The translations under genes were made by a program, and so were the position numbers. Below, in pieces: positions 57,930 to 64,000 of a stretch of 64,000 nt of DNA (its first letter is position 1; each line of letters begins with the position of its first letter). Below the pieces are notes generated by a model. That model was given only the letters and a program-made list of their open reading frames with translations, ran no database searches and was not told where the DNA came from. The stretch lies in NCBI RefSeq assembly GCF_018736145.1, contig NZ_CP059997.1:7625501-7689500 (forward strand), read 5' to 3'. The DNA comes from Amycolatopsis sp. CA-230715. GTDB lineage: Bacteria > Actinomycetota > Actinomycetes > Mycobacteriales > Pseudonocardiaceae.

Positions 57930-58769
57930 ATGACGGGCCGGATCACACCGGAGTCCATGGCGGTTTCGCTGAGCAAGATCGAGGCCAGCATCGGGGCGCC
58001 GAGCGTGGCCCGCATCTACGACTACATCCTCGGCGGCACCCACAACTACGCCGTCGACCGCGAGTTCGCGAAGCAGCAGCTCGACGTGTGGCCAGGCATC
58101 CGGAACGCGATGCGGGCCAACCGGCGCTTCCTCGGCCGCGCCACCCAGTACGCCGCCGAGCAGGGCATCCGCCAGTTCGTCGACATCGGCTCCGGCCTGC
58201 CCAGCGAGGGCCAGGTGCACGAGATGGCCGAGCTCGCCGCGCCGGGGGAGTGCTCCGTGGTCTACGTGGACAACGAGCCGATCGCGCACGCCCACGCCCA
58301 GATCCTGCTCGGCGAGACCGCCGATCCCGACCGGCACTTCGCGCTGTACGCGGACCTGCTCGACTACGCGGACCTGTGGAAGCAGGTGGCCTCGATCGAA
58401 GGGATCGACGTCCGCAAGCCGATCTGCCTGTTCGTGGTGGCGCTGCTGCACTTCATCCCGGACGACCGCGAGCCGCAGGCCGCGCTGGAGTTCCTGCGCT
58501 CGAAGCTCGCGCCGGGCTCGATGCTGGTGATTTCGCACGGCGGCGACGTCACCGACGAGGCGGTGGCCGAGGTGGTGCGGAACTACAACGCCCGGTCGAC
58601 GGCCACCGTGCTGCGGTCCGCGGAGCAGATCCAGGAGTTCTTCGGCGATTTCGACATGGTCGACCCCGGGCTGGCCTGGGTGCCCACCTGGCGGCCCGAC
58701 GGGGGAGAGCGCTGGCGCGGCAACCCCGCCGAGTCCGTCTACCTCGGCGGGGTCGGCGTCAAGCGCTGA
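57930..58769 (+). CDS. SAM-dependent methyltransferase, PF04672 (DUF574) family
   Basis: A 279-residue protein of an actinomycete-specific methyltransferase family. It has the conserved ARIYDYILGGTHNYAVDREF motif, the SAM-binding loop FVDIGSGLPSEGQVHEMA, and the acidic strand VVYVDNEPIAHAHAQ, then LFVVALLHFIPDD. This family is abundant in streptomycetes and relatives and its substrates are unknown. It follows the LigD-like gene by 147 bp with AGGAGGG-like sequence before the ATG. Confidence 0.9.
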   Translation: MTGRITPESMAVSLSKIEASIGAPSVARIYDYILGGTHNYAVDREFAKQQLDVWPGIRNAMRANRRFLGRATQYAAEQGIRQFVDIGSGLPSEGQVHEMAELAAPGECSVVYVDNEPIAHAHAQILLGETADPDRHFALYADLLDYADLWKQVASIEGIDVRKPICLFVVALLHFIPDDREPQAALEFLRSKLAPGSMLVISHGGDVTDEAVAEVVRNYNARSTATVLRSAEQIQEFFGDFDMVDPGLAWVPTWRPDGGERWRGNPAESVYLGGVGVKR

Positions 58770-58793
58770 CGGTCAGAATTTGCACCGATCCGG

Positions 58794-58870
58794 TTTGCGT
58801 GGCGGTGCGGGTGGCGGAACCTCAGCGGTGCCGGTTGACGGCCCACTCAAGCGGCTTCGCCGCTTTTGAG
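58794..58870 (-). repeat. short-form copy of the dispersed hairpin-containing repeat
   Basis: Read on the minus strand it starts with a hairpin aagcggc-gaa-gccgctt (58849-58865), continues gagtgggccgtcaaccggc, and ends tgaggttccgccacccgcac plus cgccacgcaaa (to 58794). Compared with the copy at 14038-14199 the hairpin shows paired substitutions (C-G to T-A) and the central roughly 90 bp are absent. It lies in a convergent gap and may terminate transcription from both sides. Confidence 0.75.
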
Positions 58871-58879
58871 GACCATGCC

Positions 58880-59338
58880 TCACCGGACCGGGAATTCCAG
58901 GCCGTGTTCCTCGGCGGGGCGCGGGCCGTGGATGCGGCGTTGTGATTCGGTGATCTCGACGTCGTTGATGCTGGCTTCGCGACGGCTCATCAGGCCCTGC
59001 GGGGTGAACTCCCACAGCTCGTTGCCGTAGCTGCGCCAGAACCGGCCGTCCGCGTCGCGGCATTCGTACTGGAAGCGCACCGCGATCCGGTCCACTGTGT
59101 ACGCCCACAGCTCCTTGCGCAGGGCGTAGTCGAGTTCGCGCTCCCATTTCCGGCGGAGGAACTCCACGATCTCCGCGCGGCCGGTGACGAAGCGGTCGCG
59201 GTTGCGCCACACCGAGTCCTCGGTGTAGGCGAGCGAAACCTTCTCGGGATCTCGCGTGTTCCAGGCGTCCTCCGCCGCCTGCACCTTCTTGCGCGCGCTG
59301 TCCTCGTCGAACGGCGGGAACGGGGGTCGATCGTTCAT
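58880..59338 (-). CDS. NTF2-like DUF1348 protein
   Basis: A 152-residue protein of the SnoaL/NTF2-like superfamily, DUF1348 subgroup. It contains KKVQAAEDAWNTRDPEKVSL, AYTEDSVWRNRDRFVTGRAE and FQYECRDADGRFWRSYGNEL, ending EFTPQGLMSRREASIND. Such small cone-shaped folds bind ligands or act as isomerases; this subgroup has no established function. A strong AGGAGG precedes ATG 59338. It is divergent from the acetaldehyde dehydrogenase gene with a palindromic site between them. Confidence 0.87.
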   Translation of the reverse strand: MNDRPPFPPFDEDSARKKVQAAEDAWNTRDPEKVSLAYTEDSVWRNRDRFVTGRAEIVEFLRRKWERELDYALRKELWAYTVDRIAVRFQYECRDADGRFWRSYGNELWEFTPQGLMSRREASINDVEITESQRRIHGPRPAEEHGLEFPVR

Positions 59339-59369
59339 CTGGCCTCCTCTGGTCCGTGGCACCAGGGTA

Positions 59370-59385
59370 GAGAACGGTCGTTCTC
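59370..59385. promoter_or_regulatory. 16-bp palindrome in the DUF1348/acetaldehyde dehydrogenase spacer
   Basis: gagaacg-gt-cgttctc is a perfect palindrome with a 2-bp spacer, centred 40 bp from the DUF1348 start. This form (AGAACGNNCGTTCT) is typical of TetR-family operators. No regulator gene lies next to it in this window, so it may respond to a protein encoded elsewhere. Confidence 0.65.
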
Positions 59386-59467
59386 CGCGCGATGTCAGGT
59401 CATGATAGTTCCGGTGGCCGGAACGGTCCGCTGGCATCGGGCCGCGTGCCGGTGCGACTGTCCCGGT

Positions 59468-60373
59468 ATGGCGCAGCAACGGGTCACGGCCGCGATCGTC
59501 GGGCCGGGCAACATCGGCACGGATCTCATGGCCAAGCTCCGGCGCAGTGAACTGGTCGAGGTCACGCACGTGGTCGGGGTGGTCGAGTCGGACGGGCTCG
59601 CCAGAGCACGAGCCGACGGCGTCGAAGCGTCGGCCGACGGCGTGGACTGGCTGCTGTCCAGGAGTCCCTTGCCGGATCTCGTGTTCGAGGCGACTTCCGC
59701 CGGCGCGCACCGCGCGAACGCGCCGAAGTACGCCGAAGCGGGTATCCAGGCGATCGATCTGACCCCGGCGCATCTCGGGCCGATGGTGTGCCCGCCGGTG
59801 AACCTCGGCGCTCATCTCGACGCCCCCAACCTCTCGATGATCACCTGCGGCGGGCAGGCGACGATCCCGATGGTGCACGCGGTGTCGCGCGTGACGGCGG
59901 TGCCCTACGCGGAGATCGTCGCGTCGGTCGCCTCACGCGGCGCGGGGCCGGGCACGCGCGCGAACATCGACGAGTTCACGCACACGACCTCGGGCGCGGT
60001 GGCCGAGATCGGCGGCGCGGCGCGCGGCAAGGCGATCATCATCCTCAACCCGGTGGAGCCGCCGATGATCATGCGGGACACGGTGTTCTGCGCGATCGGC
60101 CCCGATGCCGACCGCGACGCGGTGACCGGTTCGGTCCACGAGATGGTCGCCGAGGTCCAGCGCTACGTCCCCGGGTACACGCTGCGCGCGGAGCCGCAAT
60201 TCGACGATCCCCGCGAAGACTGGGGCGGCAATGCCAGGGTCGCGATCTTCTTGGAAGTGAAGGGAAACGGCGACTACCTGCCCGCCTACGCGGGGAACCT
60301 GGACATCATGACGGCCGCGGCGGCGAGGGCCGGCGAGCTGATGGCCGCGCGCAAACTGGAGGCGATCGCGTGA
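59468..60373 (+). CDS. acetaldehyde dehydrogenase (acylating), HsaG/BphJ/MhpF type
   Basis: A 301-residue enzyme that converts acetaldehyde or propionaldehyde, CoA and NAD+ to the acyl-CoA. It has the Rossmann start VTAAIVGPGNIGTDLMAKL, the catalytic cysteine in LSMITCGGQATIPMVHAV (residue about 122), and the SVASRGAGPGTRANIDEFTH segment contacting substrate. The last gene overlap (GTGA) couples it to the aldolase, with which it forms a channelling complex. ATG 59468 matches the family N-terminus; earlier ATGs do not. Confidence 0.92.
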   Translation: MAQQRVTAAIVGPGNIGTDLMAKLRRSELVEVTHVVGVVESDGLARARADGVEASADGVDWLLSRSPLPDLVFEATSAGAHRANAPKYAEAGIQAIDLTPAHLGPMVCPPVNLGAHLDAPNLSMITCGGQATIPMVHAVSRVTAVPYAEIVASVASRGAGPGTRANIDEFTHTTSGAVAEIGGAARGKAIIILNPVEPPMIMRDTVFCAIGPDADRDAVTGSVHEMVAEVQRYVPGYTLRAEPQFDDPREDWGGNARVAIFLEVKGNGDYLPAYAGNLDIMTAAAARAGELMAARKLEAIA

Positions 60374-61398
60374 CGAGGCCCGAGCTGGCGCACGACGTCA
60401 GGATCACCGACACCACGCTGCGCGACGGCAGCCACGCGATGGCGCACCAGTTCACCGAGGCGCAGGTGCGGGACACGGTCCGCGCGCTGGACCGCGCCGG
60501 TGTCGAGGTGATCGAGGTGACCCACGGGGACGGGCTCGGCGGCTCGTCGTTCAACTACGGGTTTTCGCGAACCCCCGAACTGGACCTGATCACCGCCGCG
60601 CGCGAGGAGGCGGATCGCGCGAAGATCGCGGTGCTGCTCGTGCCGGGGATCGGGACCGCGGACGATCTCCGCCGCGCGCACGACGCCGGGGCGCAGCTGG
60701 TCCGCGTCGCCACGCACAGCACCGAGGCGGACGTGTCGCCGCAGCACTTCGGGCTGGCTCGCGACCTGGGCATGGAAACGGTCGGGTTCCTGATGATGGC
60801 GCACCGGACCGGGCCGGAGGAACTGGCCAAGCAGGCCAGGATCATGGTCGACGCGGGCTGCCAGGCGCCGTACGTCACCGATTCCGCGGGCGCTTTGCTG
60901 ATGCACGAAGCGAAAGCGCGGTTCGAAGCGCTCGTCGCGGAGGTCGGGGACGAGGCGTGGGTCGGTTATCACGGGCACCAGAACCTGTCGCTCGGCGTCG
61001 CGAACTCGGTGCTCGCCTACGAGGCCGGTGTCCGCTACATCGACGGTTCGCTGTGCGCGCTCGGTGCCGGCGCGGGCAATTCGCCGACGGAGGTGCTCGC
61101 GGCGGTGTTCGACCGGCTCGGGGTCGGCACCGGACTCGACGTCGGCGGCCTCGTCGACGCCGCGGAAGAGGTGGTGCGGCCCTACCTGCCGCGGTGGCCC
61201 AAAATGGATCGCAACGCGATCGTCCAAGGCTGGGCCGGGGTCTATTCGAGCTTCCTGCTGCACGCCGAACGGGCCGCGGACCGGTACGGCGTCCCGGCAC
61301 AGGACATCCTGCGCCGGTGCGGGGAACTCGCGCTGGTCGGCGGCCAGGAGGACATGATCATCGACGTCGCCGTCCAACTGGCCCGGGAGTCGCGTTAG
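60370..61398 (+). CDS. 4-hydroxy-2-oxovalerate aldolase, HsaF/BphI/MhpE type
   Basis: A 342-residue class II aldolase that splits 4-hydroxy-2-oxoacids into pyruvate and an aldehyde. The DRE-TIM barrel signature VRITDTTLRDGSHAM includes the metal-binding Asp and catalytic Arg; the metal His pair is in VGYHGHQNLSLGVANS, and the C-terminal domain carries HAERAADRYGV. It is coupled to the acetaldehyde dehydrogenase gene. In meta-cleavage and cholesterol ring pathways a 2-hydroxypentadienoate hydratase is usually next to these genes; it is not seen here. Confidence 0.92.
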   Translation: MTRPELAHDVRITDTTLRDGSHAMAHQFTEAQVRDTVRALDRAGVEVIEVTHGDGLGGSSFNYGFSRTPELDLITAAREEADRAKIAVLLVPGIGTADDLRRAHDAGAQLVRVATHSTEADVSPQHFGLARDLGMETVGFLMMAHRTGPEELAKQARIMVDAGCQAPYVTDSAGALLMHEAKARFEALVAEVGDEAWVGYHGHQNLSLGVANSVLAYEAGVRYIDGSLCALGAGAGNSPTEVLAAVFDRLGVGTGLDVGGLVDAAEEVVRPYLPRWPKMDRNAIVQGWAGVYSSFLLHAERAADRYGVPAQDILRRCGELALVGGQEDMIIDVAVQLARESR

Positions 61399-61414
61399 GA
61401 CGGTGCCTCATTTC

Positions 61415-61482
61415 TGTCGGTGCCCTACGGTAGCGTTGAAATCGGGGGTCCCCTGGGTGTACGAAAGGGCATTCTCGTACGC
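61415..61482 (+). repeat. 68-bp direct repeat, copy A
   Basis: Starts tgtcggtgccctacggtagc and ends gcattctcgtacgc; a second copy in the same orientation is at 61639-61706. Each contains a palindrome-like gtacga...tcgtac. The 361-bp gap between the aldolase and PhzF-like genes is filled by these repeats and one REP-like palindrome; no gene was recognised. Confidence 0.85.
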
Positions 61483-61549
61483 TGCGGGGCTCCTCTCCCG
61501 GTGGGGTAAGGGGCGCTCGCCAGCATCGCCCCTTCTTCTCGCGCGCATG

Positions 61550-61600
61550 CCCTGAAGGTGGCTTTCGGGGCATGTAGGTCCGTGAAAGCCACTTTCGGGG
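61550..61600. repeat. REP-like palindrome between the direct repeats
   Basis: Arms ccctgaaggtggctttc (61550-61566) and gaaagccactttcgggg (61584-61600) pair with two mismatches. This is another member of the family at 50197-50239 and at the island edges. Confidence 0.8.
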
Positions 61601-61638
61601 AACATGCTGCGGAGCCGGGAAAATCGGCGCCCCGAATT

Positions 61639-61706
61639 TGTCGGTGCTTCGCGGTAATGTTGAAACCGGGGGGTCCCCAGGCGTACGAAAGGGCATTCTC
61701 GTACGC
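61639..61706 (+). repeat. 68-bp direct repeat, copy B
   Basis: Starts tgtcggtgcttcgcggtaat and ends gcattctcgtacgc, aligned without gaps to copy A (61415-61482) with a minority of substitutions. The conserved 3' part gtacgaaagggcattctcg is identical in both copies. Confidence 0.85.
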
Positions 61707-61759
61707 CCAGGGAATCGTCAGCCGAGTCTGGCCTGGCCGAGTCCGGCCCTGCCGATCAG

Positions 61760-62632
61760 TCAGGCGAGCGGGACGGCGGCGCCGCTCACGCGGATCCTGG
61801 TGTCGTCCGCGCGCAGTTCCACGCCGAGTTCGCCCGGCCTGCCGAGGTCCTCGCCTTGGTGCAGCGTGATTTTCGCGGCCGGGGGAACCAGGTCCAGTTC
61901 GCGGAGGTAGGCGCCGAACGCGGCCGCGGCGGCCCCGGTCGCCGGGTCCTCGATCACGCCGCCCACCGGGAACGGGTCGCGCACGTGGTAGACCTCGGCC
62001 GAGGCGCGCCACACGAGCTGCAGCGTCGTCCAGTCCCGTGCCCGCATCAGCTTTTCGAGCCGGTCGAAGTCGTAGTCGAGGTCCGCCAGCCGTACCCGGC
62101 TCGCCACGGCGAGGACCAGGTGGTGCGCACCGGCGAAGGCGACCCGCGGCGGCAGCGCGGGGTCGAGATCGTCCGCGGCCCAGCCCAGCGCCGCGAGCGC
62201 TTCGGCGAGATCGGCGTCGGCGACTTCGGCGACCGAGGGCTCGACGCTCGTCAGCGTCGCGCGAAACGTGCCGGAGCCGTCCGTCACGACGTCGACGGGC
62301 ACCGTCCCGGCCGGGGTCGCGAAGACCAGTTCGCCCTCGCCGATCCGGTCGGCGAGCGCGACCGCGGTGGCGACGGTGGCGTGCCCGCAGAACGGCACCT
62401 CCGCCTTGGGACTGAAGTACCGCGCGGTGAACGCCCTGCCCTCGGTGCCGAGACCGGGCGGTGGCGCGGTGAGGAACGCGGTTTCGGAGTACCCGAGATC
62501 GGCCGCGATCGCCACCATCGCGGCGTCGTCGAGACCGCTCGCGTCCAGCACGATCCCCGCGGGGTTGCCGCCGGCGGGATCGGTGGTGAACGCGGTGTAG
62601 CGCAGGACTTCGGTACGCGCGGAAGCAGTCAT
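61760..62632 (-). CDS. PhzF-family isomerase/epimerase-like protein
   Basis: A 290-residue protein with the diaminopimelate epimerase-like double fold of PhzF: RYTAFTTDPAGGNPAGIVLD at the start, the catalytic Glu region DLGYSETAFLT, the ARYFSPKAEVPFCGHATVAT motif and the C-terminal half VGGVIEDPATGAAAAAFGAYL. PhzF enzymes isomerise unsaturated rings by acid-base catalysis; most relatives have unknown substrates. ATG 62632 is used; ATG 62638 or an upstream TTG are possible. It lies 55 bp beyond the end of the FAD oxidase gene and may be cotranscribed with it. Confidence 0.88.
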   Translation of the reverse strand: MTASARTEVLRYTAFTTDPAGGNPAGIVLDASGLDDAAMVAIAADLGYSETAFLTAPPPGLGTEGRAFTARYFSPKAEVPFCGHATVATAVALADRIGEGELVFATPAGTVPVDVVTDGSGTFRATLTSVEPSVAEVADADLAEALAALGWAADDLDPALPPRVAFAGAHHLVLAVASRVRLADLDYDFDRLEKLMRARDWTTLQLVWRASAEVYHVRDPFPVGGVIEDPATGAAAAAFGAYLRELDLVPPAAKITLHQGEDLGRPGELGVELRADDTRIRVSGAAVPLA

Positions 62633-62687
62633 GCCCATCGCCAACGCGCGCCCCGCCGATTTATTTCCCAAGCACAGCCTTCCCGGC

Positions 62688-64000
62688 TCAGAAGACCTTG
62701 CCGGGATTGAGGATCCCGTGCGGATCGAGCGCCCGCTTGACCGCGGCGTGCAGATCGAGCACCGCGGGCCCCAGCTCGTCCGCGAGACCGGGCCGTTTGA
62801 GCAGGCCGACGCCGTGCTCGCCGGTCACCGTGCCGCCGAGGTCGAGCGCGCCTTCGATGATGTCGTCGAACGCGGCTTGCGCGGCACGCCTGGCTTCGTC
62901 GTCGCCCGGCGGCGTGATGAGGAGCGGGTGCAGGTTGCCGTCACCGATGTGCGCGATGTTCGCGATGGTGACGCCGTGCCGCTCGGCGGCCGCGTCGATG
63001 CGCGCGAGCATGTCCGGCACCCGCTGGACCGGCACGCAGACGTCCTCGGTGAGCACCGGTCCGAGGCGTTCGAGCGCGGGATAGGCCAGCCGCCGCGCCG
63101 CGAAGAGCGCGTCCGCCTCCGCCTGGTCCGTCGACCGCGCGGCCCAGGTCGCCCCCGCCCCTTCGAAGCAGCGCAGGATGGTCGCCGCTTCGTGTTCGCC
63201 GGACGCGCCCGGCGCGTCGCTCCTGGCGAGCAGCACCACGTCCGCGTCGGCGGACAGGCCCATGTTCTTCCACGCGTCCACCGCGGCGAGGCAGTGCCGG
63301 TCGACGAGTTCGAGCGCGGAGGGCACCACCCCGGCGGCGACCACCGCGGCGGCCGCTTCCCCGGCGGCGACCGTCGAATCGAAGAACCCGGCGATGGTGC
63401 GCTCCTGGCCGCGCAGCGCGCGCAGCCGGACGGTGACCTCGGTGAGCACGCCGAGCGTGCCCTCGGACCCGACCATCAGCCCGGCGAGGTCGTACCCCGC
63501 GACGCCCTTCGCGGTGCGGCGGCCGAGCCGCACCAGCTCACCGGTACCGGTGACCACCTGGAGCCCGAGCACGTAGTCGCGGGTCACGCCGTACTTCACG
63601 CAGCAGACCCCGCCCGCGTTCGTCGCGACGTTGCCGCCGATCGTCGACCACGGCGAGCTCGCCGGATCCGGCGGGTACCAGAGGCCCCGCTCCGCGCACG
63701 CCGCGCGGAGATCGTCGTTCACCACACCCGGTTCCACCACGGCGAGCCGTTCCAGCGGGTCGATCTCCTTGATCGCGGTGAGCCGGTCGGTCACCAGCAC
63801 GACCCCGCCTTCGATCGCGTTCGCGCCGCCGGAAAGACCGGTGCCCGCGCCCCGGGTGACGAGCGGCGCGCCATGGCGGAGGCACTGCCGCACGGTGGTC
63901 CGGACCTCTTCCGCGGTGTGCGGCCGGACGAGGACGACGGGTACCGCGTACGGCGCCCATTCCGCTTCGTCGTGGGAGAATCCGCGCAGCACGTCGGGAT
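62688..64000 (-). CDS. FAD-linked oxidase, GlcD-type glycolate/D-lactate oxidase subunit (5' end cut by window)
   Basis: At least 437 residues, running off the right edge, so the start is not seen. The FAD-binding PCMH domain shows YAVPVVLVRPHTAEEVRTTV, LVTRGAGTGLSGGANAIEGG and GNVATNAGGVCCVKYGVTRD. The C-terminal cap ends with NIAHIGDGNLHPLLI, TVTGEHGVGLLKR and DPHGILNPGKVF. These motifs are those of GlcD/D-lactate dehydrogenases that oxidise 2-hydroxy acids. A GTG at 63992 lies inside the frame but is not expected to be the true start, since the family has about 30-40 further residues. Substrate undecided. Confidence 0.9.
   Translation of the reverse strand, partial: PDVLRGFSHDEAEWAPYAVPVVLVRPHTAEEVRTTVRQCLRHGAPLVTRGAGTGLSGGANAIEGGVVLVTDRLTAIKEIDPLERLAVVEPGVVNDDLRAACAERGLWYPPDPASSPWSTIGGNVATNAGGVCCVKYGVTRDYVLGLQVVTGTGELVRLGRRTAKGVAGYDLAGLMVGSEGTLGVLTEVTVRLRALRGQERTIAGFFDSTVAAGEAAAAVVAAGVVPSALELVDRHCLAAVDAWKNMGLSADADVVLLARSDAPGASGEHEAATILRCFEGAGATWAARSTDQAEADALFAARRLAYPALERLGPVLTEDVCVPVQRVPDMLARIDAAAERHGVTIANIAHIGDGNLHPLLITPPGDDEARRAAQAAFDDIIEGALDLGGTVTGEHGVGLLKRPGLADELGPAVLDLHAAVKRALDPHGILNPGKVF

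Noticed and set aside
61415..61706. CRISPR-like repeat array
   Set aside because: There are only two copies, 68 bp long with a 156-bp spacer and no cas genes nearby.

Overview
This window looks like the chromosome of a high-GC actinomycete close to Amycolatopsis or another Pseudonocardiales genus. The evidence is the strongly GC-biased third codon positions, frequent GTG starts, 4-bp ATGA/GTGA gene overlaps, and families typical of the group: DUF222/HNH proteins, DUF397, EspC-like and WXG-type secretion substrates, SAV_915-like proteins, ECF42 sigma with a YCII protein, and PF04672 methyltransferases. Several short palindromic repeat families recur between genes. No rRNA, tRNA or CRISPR array was seen. 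The genus is an inference.

Layout. 1-14 kb: the tail of an acyl-CoA dehydrogenase plus an NtaA/DszA-type flavin monooxygenase, a decayed methyltransferase, a DUF222/HNH protein, a double-domain Lrp regulator beside an LCMT-like methyltransferase, a divergent MFS/TetR pair sharing an inverted repeat, a RibD-C remnant, a secreted phosphoesterase with EfeB and EfeO (no EfeU), and AraC plus SRPBCC genes. 13.2-18.1 kb: an IclR regulator divergent from an enolase-superfamily dehydratase, an aldehyde dehydrogenase and an iron alcohol dehydrogenase, which overlap one another and probably form one catabolic operon.

18.1-28.8 kb: an accessory island. Its two edges are complementary halves of one chromosomal palindromic repeat, suggesting site-specific insertion into that repeat. 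It carries an IS5-family element, a large serine recombinase, a TetR/FAD-monooxygenase pair, broken membrane-protein genes, an AT-richer type VII-secretion-like substrate module, two small unknown genes and a DUF397 remnant.

28.9-33.7 kb: a flavin amine oxidase, a GH25-like hydrolase, a cyclase-family hydrolase and a membrane protein/TetR divergent pair. 33.8-40.5 kb: a compact operon of GntR, sugar ABC transporter, a fused BadF-type kinase and NanE epimerase, and a ceramidase-like hydrolase, pointing to uptake and phosphorylation of an N-acylated amino sugar. 40.7-52.6 kb: secreted proteins, ECF42 sigma/YCII, a class III nucleotide cyclase, a second TetR/MFS pair with four operator copies, a MarR/NmrA pair, and AKR/ABM/XRE genes. 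52.7-64 kb: a secreted GH31 glycosidase with a secreted partner, a LigD-type phosphoesterase-polymerase lacking a ligase domain, a methyltransferase, an acetaldehyde dehydrogenase/4-hydroxy-2-oxovalerate aldolase pair, a repeat cluster, a PhzF-like protein and a GlcD-type FAD oxidase running off the window.
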